A stretch of DNA of 64,000 bases from Monosiga brevicollis MX1 (GCF_000002865.3 NW_001865043.1:292760-356759); one strand, 5' to 3'. Shown: positions 37,564 through 49,619, counted from the stretch's first letter. Translations and numbers: made by a program. Notes: a model not told the origin generated them from the sequence alone.

Positions 37564-38798
37564 TGTATCACCCAACACTCGAGTCCAGAGGGCCAACTCT
37601 GTGTTCATCTACAAGGCCGTACGTAGCGGGCTGGTGTCATGCGTGGTGCGCAGCTCTTCTGCATGTGAAGGCATGTGTGTGTCTCTGGTGTGTGGTTATT
37701 GTTCTTCCGTTCTTCCTTGTTCTGTCAGCATTTGGTTGCCTTTGGCTTTTGCTCTTGAGAAAAAAGGCATTTGGCGCGCGATTGTTATTGATGTCTGCAC
37801 GGGTCTTGTTACAAACCTGACTGGTCCCCTCGCCTATTTCCTCTGATGGTCGGAACCTCGAGCTTGATCGATCTTTTTCACGGTCGAGGATTGTTTTACT
37901 GTTTGACATTTGTTTCCCCAACTTTTTCGTGTTTTCTTTCTTGATTTCCTTCGTTATTTGAGTGGTCGATTGATTCCTGGCTTGCGCAGCACCGAACTTT
38001 GTTCTTGTGGTTTGTGTGTTGACTTTGTGTGTGTGTGTGTGCCAGGTTATGGCAGTGTCCAGACCGGTGTGTTGTCGCGCCAAGGAGGAGAGACAATCGA
38101 GTGAACAAAGACGTGCTGGTCGAATATAAATTTGCAGTGAAGTTTCCGTGCAACGGAAAGGTCCGCAGACCATGGGCACACTTGGATAGGAAAAAGAGCA
38201 TCCCAGATGCACAAAGAGAAAAAAAAGGGTTGACTCTATCCAGGACCAGAGACAAACGCAAGGCCTGGCAGCAGCCAAAGGCGCGCGCTAACCGCGCACC
38301 CTTGCCAAACAGCTGCATCATCAGCCAAACAATTGGGACAGCTACAGGAATCAGTGAACAAGAACATGATGACACGACACAAGGGTATTTTGCAAAGGCA
38401 ACTACATACAGGGCAAGCCATGACCCAACACACTCAGGTAGATACGGACGTGCCCAACGCGACCAAGGGCAATCAGTGGGAATCAAAAAAAAAAGAAGGA
38501 AAAACACATGGACCAAATTAAACCGCCATTAAGGAGGAAAGCGTGTCCAAAACACAAGACGGCCGAGCGCCAAATGCAGAGGTATCGAGTACAAGGTGAT
38601 AAAGAGATGGGATCAGAACAGAGATTCAAGAAGGAAGAAAAGTACAGGCAGGTTCGGATTCGAGTCGAAGAAGAGGCGTCTGCTCTCAGAGCTCGTGCTC
38701 AAGAGGCGCGGGGCACTAGATTGAACAAAGAAGATGGACGGCCTCGGTCATGTACGTGTGCCGCTTGGCGGCCAGAAAATCAGAAAGTTGTCGACTGC
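37564..38798. other. Convergent intergenic region, no gene seen
   Basis: About 1.2 kb between the 3' ends of the Myb and GATA-type genes. T-rich stretches at the start are likely Myb 3' untranslated sequence. Open frames on both strands have no recognisable domain and biased, repetitive composition. Confidence 0.45.
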
Positions 38799-40369
38799 TT
38801 AAGCTTTGTTGAGTGCACTGAGCTGGCTGGCCGGTTTGAGTGGCCCGTGACAGTGCACACAAGATTTGCCGAGGTCAACGTAGTGGGGCACAAATTCGCA
38901 GCGAGGGCAGCGATATTTGAGCTTGATGAAGCGCAAGGCGCAAGCATTACAATAGGTTTCTTTCTCCACCTCGCGCCAAGTGGGGGTACTAGAGATGTTC
39001 AGGGCAAGAAAAAAAGAACGGGGAAGGTGAGCCAAAAACCCAGGGATGGTGCTTGACAAATCGAACAATGCCATGCAAGGCTCAAAATGGCTCGGTCGAG
39101 AGTGGGTCATTGTGCGAGAGAAAGACATACTCATGCGTCTTGCATGACACGCAAGTGCGGCTGGTGGTGCCACGGCGTTTGTGTGCGCGTTTGGGGGTGA
39201 TCTGGGCGCCATTTGACTGGCTGAAGCGCCGCCGGCTGGGAACGGGGGCATCCTTGCGCTCTTGAGCGGCGAGCATGTGTTTGATGACCATGTGGGTATT
39301 GCGAGGAAGACGATCAAAATCCACTTCAATACCACCAGTGGGGCGATACCACCAGGACACGTTTTCCTCAGAGGTGTGGCGGATGATATCCAAAACGGCA
39401 CCTATCAGGGAACATAAGCGCAGCGATAGCAATGAGGTGAGCATGGCCATGACCAAGTCTAATAGAGGATGGGAACAAAAAAAAGGGACAGCGACAGAGA
39501 GAGAGAGCGAGCGACCGACAGGGACGCACCGGCTTTGACGTGATTAAGACGCGCCACACGCTGGGCAAGCTGGAGGCATTCGGTGTGTGGCATGTCGGTT
39601 TGAGCCTGATCAGCATTCTTGAATGGGGTGATGGTTCCAACAGGGGCTGGGACTTGGGGCTGGGCAAGGGTCGGGACCGACCCAAGCAGGGACTGCGTCA
39701 CAGGACCAGCGGGTTGCGTTCCGGTGACCGTAGAGCTGATGGTAGTGGTGAGGTTGGGGGCTGTTGAGGCGCGTGTCAAAGGAATTTTGCTGGGCTCTGG
39801 GGCCATCTGGCTCAACGTGTTGGCGGAGACGCTGCCATCTAAGAGGGAGGGGAAACAATGATCAAGAGGAAAACAGTCAAATGAGGGAGTTTCGCGAGGA
39901 GAATCTTGGAGGGTTCAGAGTCAGAAAGGAAAGAAGGAAGAAGGGGCAAGTCAAAGCGGTGCGTACCGCCAAAAGGATCAGTGGCAACATCATTTACGCC
40001 AGGGGGCTTGGTCAACAAGTCGGAGGCCTGCGCACCGTTGGAGGAGGCGTTGGTGGAGGTGGCTGCAGAAGGGGCAGGTTTGTCGTCGAAAACATCGTTG
40101 GTCAAGTCATCCGAGTTTTGGGGGTCATCAGCGTCCGGCACAACGAGGTCAAGGTTGGTGGAAGAGCTCAGGCGCAGGTTGTCGGGGAGGGAGGGCAGGC
40201 GGTTGAGGGCGGAGAAAGAGGCCGCACTCTTGCGCGGGTGCTCGATACTGTCAAGGAGTTGCTCGGTCTGTGCGACCGAAGGTCGACGGGCGTACATCAT
40301 GTTTCCAATGCTGGGAAGACGGCTTGGCGCATCAAATTCACGTAGACCCGCGTCGGCTACCACTTCCAT
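38799..40369 (-). CDS. GATA-type zinc-finger protein
   Basis: Four exons: 40369-39967, 39838-39530, 39401-39131, 38988-38799. Phases match and give 390 residues. Exon 3 ends in CVSCKTH and exon 4 opens TPTWREVEKETYCNACALRF. Joined, they form a GATA-type finger C-x2-C-x4-TPTWR-x6-YCNACxLRF, split by the intron inside the finger. A second Cys cluster follows at once (YRCPRCEFVPHYVDLGKSC then VHCHG). Before the finger, GGIEVDFDRLPRNTHMVIKH resembles a NET-like or chromatin-protein motif, a weak match. The N-terminal half is Ser/Asp/Asn-rich and disordered. It is likely a nuclear DNA-binding or chromatin-associated factor. It is not an animal GATA1-6 ortholog, because only one finger is present and the basic tail differs. 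Confidence 0.8.
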
Positions 40370-40565
40370 GCTATGCTGGGCTTCCGACTGGCAGCTGTCA
40401 ACCCTTGGCGTTCAAACGGCAGCCACCTCTGGTTGCTCAAGTACTCCACACACACACATGCAGACGCACACGTATTGATAAATAGATCTGTACCCAGGCA
40501 ATAGTCGGTCGACCAGCTATGCAAGAGGCGGAAGGACGTGGCGCTGGACGCGCGCACGCGAAAGA

Positions 40566-40597
<32 letters not shown>

Positions 40598-40664
40598 TGT
40601 CAGGGACTTTTGGAGGCGATGGTGGCAATGAGAAAAATGAAAGAGAGGACGTGGTCAAGTCTGT

Positions 40665-40718
40665 TTTTCTCTCTCTCTCCCTCTCTCTTTCTCTCTCTCC
40701 CTCTCTGTCTCTCTCTCT
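40665..40718. repeat. (CT)n microsatellite
   Basis: CTCTCTC array with CCCTCTC interruptions; paired with a GA array at 40565-40599, so the two could fold back on each other. Confidence 0.85.
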
Positions 40719-42876
40719 GTGTTTCTGTGCTTTCGTGGGATGTCACCCAAACGGTTGAAGGGAAGATAGGAAGGTGGACGAGAGGGACTCCAACGGCGCC
40801 GAGTGGTGCTGTGGGAATGGGGTGTGGCTGTTGGTGGAAGGATCAAGAAGTAGACTGCTGCGCCAAGTGTATGTTTGCAGATGCAGCCAAACAGGATGAA
40901 GTGAGAGAAAAGGATAAAGGAACGCACTCACACTCTGCCCCGTCCCTGCTCTCACAGTCTGTTTGGCTATGGTTCCCCTTGGGCTGTTGACTCGCTCAAC
41001 TCATTCCTCCTCCCCGCTGCCGTGCCTCTCTGAACGAAACGAAGCATTGGCTGCGCCGAATCCAGCGACTGCCTGGTCTCTCACTCCTTCAGCCCAAAGC
41101 CGAAGCCGCAGCCTCCCCTGCCTGATACGGCCAGCTTCTTCTTGCCCAACTCTACCTAGCTCTGTTCAACCGGCTGCCAGCCTTCAGAGCCAGGCGCTGC
41201 CAACCAGCCCCGCCTCTTCGCGCGACCCCCTGTGGTTCTCGAAAGAGAGGTGTGTGCGTGTCGTGTAAAGCATCCCTGTGGTCAGATCAACCAGCAGGCG
41301 CAACACATCTTGTGGGAGACGTTGACGGGTGGGTGACAGGGCGCCCGATTTTGCACATGCAGCACGCCATCAATTTGTATCACAAATCACACTTTGACCA
41401 TTTAAAGTCTGATAAAGTTTACATTATGATCAATTTGTCTGCGTTCGTAAGACCAGTCCCATAACCCACAAAACAAACATGTGGGTGGAGGGGAAAAGTG
41501 ACGTATGGTGACTGGGACGACGTGGGAAGAGATCGTTCTAACGGCTTCTGTTATCTCTGCGTAGCCCACCACAATCTGCCCACCTCTCTGGATTCCTCTG
41601 TTAAACCCTATGTTATAACCGAGGTTTCGACGATAGCCAACCGTGTCTCTCTGAGGTAACACCGAGTTTCATCAAGGTTCTCTTGTTTCCTTTTCGTGTG
41701 AAACGGGACAAGATGTGCACCAATTCCCCAAACGCTGGACTGGCGCTTGTGATGGAACTTGCACATGCAAGTGAAGGCAGCCTTGGGCGTGCGGTAAGGT
41801 TCGCGACGCGGACACCAGAGAGTGAGGGGCCGGCCAGAAGGATGCTCCATGAGAATAGCAGCAGCAGCAGAAGCAGCAGAAGCAGCACAGGGGACGGACA
41901 GGGGAGAGGCCTGAGGCAAAACCAAATTAATTTATTAAGCTTTTGCAATATGCCCTTGAGAATCATTAACATCGGATGTAAATTTTGTGCTCCCCGGTGA
42001 AGGGATAATAGTGTCTCGTCGCTTGGGCCAGGTCTAGCTTTTTTTGCGTCAGAGAGGAGCTGATCCAGTCCAAGGCAGTCAGCAAGCATCAAAGCGACCG
42101 GCTTTATTTAAGTCGTATGATTTCTCGAGAATTCGACCAAGCCTGCCTTGACGCATTGCTGTTGTTAGCTTGACCGTTTTTTTTCTTGCGCCTCGCTCCC
42201 TTTCCCCCTTTCTGACCAATTTGGAGGTCTGAGCTGACCGGGTTCAGATGGGTCTGGTGCGCGTTCATAGGAGGCCTTTGCACATGCAGCTGACTGACTC
42301 ATCACACCCCTTGCCAAACGTCGGGGAGAATCGCTCAAGGCACTTGGCTCATCCATTATTCTGAATTGACTGAGGAGCCACGTATCGCCCGAGCCCGACG
42401 CGAACTTTTTTTCTGACTTTGCAAAAACTCGGTCGAATGTCATGCCCAACCCATTCCGACCCATGCGCAATGCGCATATGGGGTGCTTGACACCTGGTGT
42501 TGCATACCATTGGTGCACTATTGCGCCCGCGCCTCGACCCCATACGCTCGTGCCCTGCCGCGCGGTCGATATAACGTGGCCACCATCCTGCCGGGTTACG
42601 ATACACGCAACAAACGCAATGTCAACCCTGTCATTGACAAAAACTTGGCACGTCCGCGCGCCCTCACATAACACCGCAGCTCGTTCTGCGAGTCGTCTAC
42701 TGTGGAGCACAGGTGTGCCCGGTGCCAGTCATCCCTACTGATCCCTGTTATGTGGTACGACCTGTAGGAGCGAAAAAGGGCACAGGCATTACCCCTCGTG
42801 AACCCCCTTTTGGCCGCTGAACCTGCCCTGTGGGACCGAGGCAAGGCCTCGCCTTGCAGATCTAGGCATCCCGCTC

Positions 42877-42914
42877 GCGCACACACACGCACACACACGC
42901 ACACACACACACAC
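42877..42914. repeat. (CA)n microsatellite
   Basis: CACACG/CACA array. Confidence 0.85.
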
Positions 42915-43172
42915 TAGCAACAGGACGCACCAACTATGCCCCAAGGAAGGTCGCCATGAAGGGTCGGACTGACTCGATTACCGAACCCAAAACATCATCA
43001 ACACTCGTCAATATGGCTGGAATCAGCTGCGCTGCAGCATCGCCCACTTGTCAGCTAGAGAGGAAAAGCAACCATGACCAGCATCGTCGCACGGTACCCA
43101 TATCTGCCAAACTGCATCCACATCCATCCGTCGCCAAACTCGTTCCATCTCTTTTCTCGCAATCGACACAGC

Positions 43173-44181
43173 TCAGCAAAGCGCCGCCATGAGCCGATCA
43201 CGTTCTTGGATCAGCTGGGCCTTCCGCTGCCGGAATCGCTCCTAATCCACGCACAACCCGACCTTGGGGAATGAGTGTCACGCAAAACAAAGCAGCAGAC
43301 GGCTCAGATTGCAGGTATGCACGCACCAGGAGTTTGATGGTCTTCTTGTCGGGACTGGGAGACGGTGAAGCAACAGATGCGCAAGTGTCCGAGGTTGCCG
43401 CCGTGGCCAGTGGGCGCGAGAGAAGCAGTTCGACGTAGGATTCCTCCTCCTCCAGCTGTGCCTGTGCTCGTGCCAATTGCCCCTCCGTCTGCTCAATGTC
43501 CACAGCTAGTTGCCCGCAGGCCTCAGTCAGTTGAAGCACCTCAGTCGAGCGAGCCCGGTACTCCTTTTGCATCAAGCTATGTCGCTCCTCCGTGGCCAAT
43601 TGCTGTGAAATTCCAAAGCGAACACAGGGGGAAAAGATCAGAGGCCAAATACACCCTTGAGTCAAACACCACTCAGCTCAGGTCGCAGCATCACATTCAC
43701 ACAGCTACGAAGAACCAAGTCCAATAGATTAAACAAGTCTTTCCCGTGCTGGGTAGTGCATGGGAAGGCCTTTCGTCGCACCGTGTTGTGCAAGTCCAAC
43801 CGAGCAGCTTCGAGCTCGGTTTCAAGCCTTTGACGCTGTTCTTCCAGTTCAGCACACAGAGAATGCGTATACTGCATGCCACGGGCCAGGCAATCCATGC
43901 AGTGAGCAGCAGCGGGGCTGGCGCCATTCCATTTCAGTCAAGACATCTCCAATCCCTGAACCACTGCGCTATGCATCTGTTCACCTCCCCCCTCTGTTCC
44001 AAACACGCCATTTCGGCTGGGAGCAGGGCCATGATACCATCTCACCTCGAGAAGTAGCGATGTTTCTTTCATGTACGCGCCAGCTTCGGCTTCATAATCA
44101 TCCGAAGCGTAATTCCAGACTTGCCCCGTGTCAATGTTCCGAGCCCGCCCGTGACCCGTCTTGTGAAAGTGCCTGCCTCGG

Positions 44182-44212
<31 letters not shown>

Positions 44213-45104
44213 AAGGGTGCAAGCACACGCATACACATCCGCATATTCAGGATGAGAGAAGGAGACTTGTCAAAATTGCAGCCAAGCCCATGGTGAGGTC
44301 CTGTTCCGCCCTCAGGCGCGCGACAAATCGAAGAAACGTACGCAAGTGCGTGGCCATTGCCATCCGAGGTGCCATCGCCCTGCCACTGCTGGCGGGAACA
44401 ATTGATCTCACCACAGGTCAAGCACATCCAAAGATGCGAGCGCAAGTCGCACTGCCCACAGGTCTGCAGCTCGCTTGCAAAATCTTTGCGGCAGATGGGG
44501 CACACCGTGTTCTCGTAGTCGGCAAAGCAGACCAAATGAAACCAGTGCCCACAGGCGAGGACCAACGGCAGGTTGGTATCACTGTGAGCCTCGAGACAGA
44601 TGGTACAGTTGGCCGACGCATCCACCTCACAAGTCAACTCTCGCAACTCGTCCACGTCCACCTGCCGCAAAGGGTGCCGCGGAAACATTTTGCTCAGATG
44701 GGCCTCCACCACCGCCACGTCATCCGCTGACCACGTTTCGAAATAGTAGCACAGGCCTGCATTTTTGAACGGGCACCCCATCACACACACACACATGGCG
44801 CAGGCCATTAGCATACCAAGTTCCCAAGGCCAATACACTCCAAATCAAGGCGAACGCACCCAAGTCTCCCTCACAAGGTCGCGTCACGTAGAGGCGGCGC
44901 AGCTGGACCCATCAGGATGCATGAACCGTGAGTCAACAACTTTCAAGAGCAACGTCCACTTCCCATGGCTTGAAGCCGACTCACCAGACTGGGAATGCTT
45001 GACCGCAAGACCAGATTTTGCAGCACAGATAAGGTTTCCAACACGTCGCGTAGCTCCAACCCCGCCGCCACCTCCGCCTCGGCTGCCGCCGCCACAGCCG
45101 CCAT
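43173..45104 (-). CDS. BRAP: BRAP-like E3 ubiquitin ligase (RING, UBP zinc finger, coiled coil)
   Basis: Seven exons: 45104-44985, 44902-44875, 44756-44342, 44172-44038, 43917-43782, 43602-43327, 43241-43173. Together they give exactly 393 codons. RING: CTICLEAHSD, then LACGHWFHLVCF and CPICRKDF. It is followed at once by a UBP-type zinc finger, CGQC, LWMCLTCGEINCSR, GHALAHFHKTGHG and QVWNYASDDY. A C-terminal coiled coil (LEEQRQRLETELEAARLDLH, QLARAQAQLEEEE, RQRKAQLIQERDRLMAAL) completes it. This RING-UBP-coiled-coil order is that of BRAP/BRAP2, an E3 that in animals restrains Ras-MAPK signalling. Animal BRAP has a longer N-terminal RRM-like region; here only about 100 residues precede the RING. 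Exon 2 is a 28-nt microexon. Confidence 0.85.
44182..44211. repeat. Poly-A run (poly-T on the gene strand) at a BRAP intron acceptor
   Basis: About 30 A on the plus strand immediately upstream of the exon 4 acceptor on the minus strand, acting as an extreme polypyrimidine tract. Confidence 0.9.
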
Positions 45105-45330
45105 CTTGGTCGTTGAGCCCGGAAGAAAACAGAAAATAAATATCTGACATCTTCATGTCAGATTGGGTTTGTGTAGAGAGAATGAAGGTTATTGAAGAAA
45201 ATATTGTGGGAACAACGTCAGATACTGCATATGCTTGAGAAAGTTTGTGGCAAGACCTTGGAGCTTTTTGTTGCTATTTGAGCCCAAAAAATTTTAAATT
45301 TTTTTTGGTTGGAAAGAAAGAAAAAAAATC
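45105..45330. promoter_or_regulatory. Short divergent promoter between BRAP-like and NlpC/P60-like genes
   Basis: Only about 226 bp separate the two start codons, so a bidirectional promoter is likely. The sequence is AT-rich compared with the flanking genes. Confidence 0.5.
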
Positions 45331-46850
45331 ATGGCGACGACGACAGGAGCGCAGCGGGGAACGGGTTGCTACTTTGTCGGTTTGGACGACGCAGCGGGTC
45401 AGGCCAGCGAGACTGGGTCAAGCTGTGATGATAAATTTACTTGCCAAGCGCCAGCAAAAGCAGATGGCTCGCTTCAAGCTGCCTTTGAACGGTTTCGCAA
45501 TCAACGCCGGGTCCGTGACCTCACATCCAATGACTTGTGACATCTGCGCCCTCTGGCTCACCGTATGCTTCAATCTCGCTCTGGGCTGCATGTGACATGC
45601 AGGCCAACCTACAGCAGGCTCAACGAAAAGCTCAGGAGAAACGAGCAGCCCGGACACCGGAGCAGCGCCAAGCTCTACGCCAGCGATTTCTCCAGCAGGT
45701 CCGCGTGCTTGCCAACCGTATCTTCCACGACGTACACCACCCGCACCCTCATGGCGCATCGCCTGTTTCAGATCAAATCCTACATGGGCATCCCGTACTC
45801 GCGCAAATACCACCGCGATCCCAGCTGTGAGCTATCCATGCTGTGCCAGTACAGACCCCTTCGGTGCCGTGCCGTTGAATCTCATACTTCGCCTTGCTCG
45901 GGTGCACCTCTCAGCTCCCCACTACGACGCGCCATTATATCTAGACTGCTGCGGCTTGGTTCGCCAGGCTCTTCGCGATCTTGAAAAGGAATTTGGCTTC
46001 TCTGTCGGTCCCTGGAACCAGGCCTACCAGGTTGTGAAGACATGGTCCATGGCTTGTCGGAATTTGGTGCAACCATTCACCACTCACCACTCACCACTCA
46101 ACGCTTTGCCTGGCCCCGTTGCCGTTGCCGTTGGTGCCATCGTTTCGGAAAATTTGCCGGGCTTTTCTAGTTTGATACCCTGCCGGTGGCCCTGACCCCA
46201 GAAACCATGCAGCCCGGCGACTTGGTTTTCATCTCTGGTGACTACTTTCGCCCCACGGTGCGTGCGACAGCAGTGTCCTCCCCGTTCGTGCCCATCACAG
46301 ATCAATGACGCTCGGCCTGCTACGCAGAAACGCACGCAACGTCACCAAATGGTCCACGTGGAAGTTTGGTTGGGCGAAGGCGAAAAGACCATTGGAGCGC
46401 GCCACCAAACGGGGGTTATACAGGTCTGCTCGATTCCATCCCATCTTGCCCGTGCACTCGATGCCACCCAGCGCGCCTGTCTCTGATCACGCCGTCCCCA
46501 GTTGCACTTGCCTATGGACAATGCCTCAAACACCCGTTCCTCCCTCCTGCTGCGTCTGATGACAGGTTCACGACTCGTACAAGTTTGTCAGCAAGTCGTA
46601 CGGCAACATGCAATTCTACTTCCGCTCCATCGATACCTGGCTAGATGGGGTGTGCAAGAGCCATTGCACCGAGCACGATTGGCTCAGCAAAGCCGAGCGG
46701 CGGAACAAGTACTCCCTCTTTGGTACGTCTGGCATTGAGGCAAGCCAGGACCTTCTTGGCAACGCTCAAGACGCCACCGATACGGCCCGTGAGGAAGAGG
46801 CGGATCAGGACGCTGACATTGCAGCGAGTGATGACGACGAGTTGGAGTAG
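45331..46850 (+). CDS. NlpC/P60-fold (papain-like) cysteine hydrolase-like protein
   Basis: Seven exons: 45331-45510, 45603-45698, 45772-45826, 45915-46030, 46171-46257, 46328-46423, 46566-46850. They give 304 residues with matching phases. The core shows the NlpC/P60 signature: LYLDCCGLVRQAL (catalytic Cys at the DC-x-GLV motif), QPGDLVFISGDY, and MVHVEVWLGEGEKTIGAR (catalytic His in the HVEVW strand). A conserved tail follows: VHDSYKFVSKSYGNMQFYF, then RSIDTWLDGVC. There is no signal peptide. A glutamine/arginine-rich helix (residues about 60-95) precedes the core and an acidic tail ends the protein. The predicted activity is a peptidase or amidase; the substrate is unknown. I believe related proteins occur in other eukaryotes, but I cannot name one with confidence. 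Confidence 0.78.
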
Positions 46851-47106
46851 CAGGGGCGGCGGGCAACGATCGGCCGGCCGTAACACCCCTCAAGTCCAAC
46901 AGCACCTGTTGTCTGTCAAAAAATGGGTTGTCATGCGAACTGGGCGACCTTTGCATAATCATCATTATTATTACCCAGGATTGATGCGTGCTGCTTAAAG
47001 TGTCAGTCAATTATCATGTTCAAATGCCAAGATAACTCAATCACCTGAAACCAGTCACCAAGCGATCTTCAATGGTTGATGGAAGCAAGCGCGGGCCAAA
47101 AAGCGC
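46851..47106. other. Convergent 3' flanks
   Basis: 256 bp between two gene ends; contains a TCATTATTATTA stretch and nothing else recognised. Confidence 0.5.
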
Positions 47107-49619
47107 CTACACCAACGCATGTGACATCTCGGGCTCGGTCGACTGAAGAATGGCTTGTACCAGACGTGCTCCCTGATCACGCGCATCGGCCGTACTAGGC
47201 TCTGCATCACCCACCCCGTTGCCAGCTTTGGGTGCGGCCTCCTCCACCTCTGTTGCCATGTCTTCTTCCACATTTGAGTCGCCAAAAACATGAGGAATGC
47301 CACGTTGATGCAAGTGCTTAACATCACGTTCATCCAAACTGCGCAGCGACTTGGCCATGGCTGCCTCCGGACGGCCCAACCCCAGGTCGTCCCAGTGCTT
47401 GAAGTGGTAATTGGCTGTGGCGATGCGCAGATGCAGACGCGTGTCCCAGTTGTGGTCTTTCTTACTCGACGCCTACAGATGTGCCGGTCGAGTGGTGTGC
47501 GATCAGGTGACGCAAGTCTCACACACGATGGGATACCGCCGCCCTTCTGGCTGGTTGGCACATGCAGGGTCCAACATCACTAACCTTGGTGAGCATGTCT
47601 ACCACACGTGCGGTAGGCTGACCATCTTGTCGGAACCAAAGCATGGCCAGTTCATAGCGCGCGTAAAACACTAGCCAGTCCTCGTTCTTCAGCTCGGGAC
47701 GCAAATCCTCGACCTGGCCGATTCGAAAAGAAAAGGATTAAAAAAAAAAAAAGAAAGGAAAATAAACATGAGTATAAACCTTGCAGCGGGCGCAAATGAC
47801 AGGAGGCTTGCGCACACACACGCACACACGCACACACATCCAACACATCCAACACATCCAGCACACTTACACACCTCTTGAAAACTATTCTCAGCTTGGC
47901 TTTGCATGCCCAATTGTGCGCACAGAGCACCATATAGGGTCGTGACCAAGGCACGCTTATCAGGTGACGTAGTTGCATCTAGCTTACTCCGTTCCCGTGC
48001 TACGTCGTCAAAAGCCATATCAAGCACTGCTCGATTCATGTGGTAAAATCCGGCCCAGACATATAGGATCTAAATGGGCACACAGCCATGGCCCTCTTAG
48101 CTTCATGGTATGCCAGTGTCGCTCGGGCGGTTGCAAGGCTCACAAACCTCAAGGGCGGACAAGACGAGATCGTAGTCGTGGTCGTAGACATTATCATTCG
48201 CCCGTCGTTTGCAAAAAATGTCCACGGGAATTCGGCCCGTCCCAAACTTGATCACTTCCATGTCTTTGATGGCTTGAAAGCGCTGAAGCGCCTCTGAACG
48301 CCGGCCCAGGTGATCCAAGCATGTGGCAGCCATGTAGCTGTAGAAGACCTTTACAAAACAGAAGCCCAGGAGAGAGAAGCACATGAGGCAAAGTCAAGAA
48401 GGCCAGAAAACACGGAGATCACGCTCAATGCCCCGAACCTTGGACCAATCGTTGGTGTCGAGGAGGATGAGCCAATGCTTCAGCGCCTGCTCAAAGTCGT
48501 AGAGCGCCATGGCGGAGAAGGCAATCTCGTAATCGCACATGTCGGCCAACGGCTTCCACTCAGACTGACGGTCCTTGGCACGGTGGTAACACTCGAGGCT
48601 GCGCACTGACTGCCGCCGCAAGCGCGCATAGCGGCCTTCAAACATGTAAAACCAGCCCGAATCGGGATAACGCTCCGCAGCCACTGCCATGATCATGCCA
48701 ACATCCTCCTGATACTTTTCAGTGCCCAGATCGTAGGTGGATTGTAGAAAGGTATGGTGCATCAGCAGGCCCAACCCGGCGATTGGTGAAAGAACCGAAT
48801 TATGCTTGTAGGCAGCGAGCAAGCTGTTGATACCATCTGCACGCGAAGTCGGAAAGCCGAGGATCTTGGCCACGGCTAGGATCTTGGGAGGCAGAATGGA
48901 GCAAGCCAGATTGAAGACACCAAAACCAAAGTCAATGGCAGCGCGAGTCTCCAAGTGCACGGGGTCCTTCTGCCCGGGTTCAAACTCGACCAACTTGCTG
49001 AGCCGGGAATAATTTTGCCAGACGGTGCGGACGTTCAGACCAGCCGACACCTTATCAAAAACCGAGCCTCCGAGCAGGCTCAAGATGGCATGAAGGAGCA
49101 TGCACTCGGTCTCCATGACCTCGTAAAAGATGGCCTCTGGGCTCAGCGTTTCCTTGGCTCGACTGCCAAACCACGAGCTGGCAGGCCTCATGGCTTTGCG
49201 CAGGTCGCGGGCCATACCCTGAGCCCGGGTGGCCATTTCTTGCCCCCGCTTGACGTCTTCCTCCTCCATGGTGAGCAAAGCCCAGAGCCAGAGGATGGCA
49301 GTTTTGCCCAATGCAAAGATGGGCACGTCAATGTGCTCGTCGAAAAAGGCCTCAGCCTGTCGCGGCTGGTTGATGAAGAAGAGCTACGAGTGAACAGGCA
49401 TGCAAGCTGATGAGATGTGCGCGTGCGTGCGTGCTCGTTGTGCGCCTCTGCGGTTTGACGAGTTTTATGGCTGTCGTGATGTTGAGCCTGATGGAGGGCT
49501 ACGAGGGGCGGCCGGTTCAGAAACTTTTGTGATACCTTGAAGCCATGCCGAATCTCGGCGTTGGTCATGTCCGCAAGCTTGGGCAGGCCCTCTTCGTCGA
49601 AAGGAACGTGATGCTCCAT
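47107..49619 (-). CDS. TTC39: TTC39/IML2-family tetratricopeptide-repeat protein
   Basis: Six exons: 49619-49536, 49383-48439, 48348-48148, 48069-47875, 47714-47586, 47472-47107. They give about 639 residues, the usual family length. Landmarks of the Iml2/TTC39 family are present. An amphipathic start (AILWLWALLTMEEED) and ECMLLHAILSLLGGS come first. Then there is GFGVFNLACSILPPKILAVAKILGFPTSR, given here in parts as NLACSILPPKILAV and ILGFPTSRADG, then WFYMFEGRYARLRRQ and TPR-like helices up to NYHFKHWDD. Yeast Iml2 and animal TTC39 proteins act in lipid-droplet, inclusion-body or lipid homeostasis. An alternative upstream ATG at 49649 would add ten residues. The C-terminal 70 residues are acidic and disordered. 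Confidence 0.87.
47813..47872. repeat. CA-rich and CCAACACAT repeat in a TTC39 intron
   Basis: CACACG array followed by three copies of a 10-mer built on ATCCAACAC. Confidence 0.75.

Larger units (their letters stand above)
40370..43172. other. 2.8-kb region without a supported gene
   Basis: Lies upstream of the GATA-type gene and downstream of the BRAP-like gene. It contains GA (40565-40599), CT (40665-40718) and CA (42877-42914) microsatellites and an AGCAGC run (about 41856-41888). The longest frames (for example minus 42165-42710 and plus 42442-42741) overlap each other on opposite strands. They show no domain, signal peptide or splice partners. Part of it must be the GATA gene's promoter. 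Confidence 0.5.

Noticed and set aside
38640-38670. GGTTCGGATTCGAG as a tRNA B-box
   Set aside because: It does not match the B-box spacing and no A-box or acceptor stem can be paired around it.
42165-42741. Opposing frames of 181 and 99 residues
   Set aside because: They overlap on opposite strands, have no domain, signal peptide or splice partners, and no sign of mobile-element motifs.
47813-47872. Short direct repeats considered as a CRISPR-like array
   Set aside because: Units are contiguous without spacers and lie in a eukaryotic intron; it is a simple minisatellite.
48955-49410. Plus-strand frame of 151 residues
   Set aside because: Antisense shadow of the large TTC39 exon.
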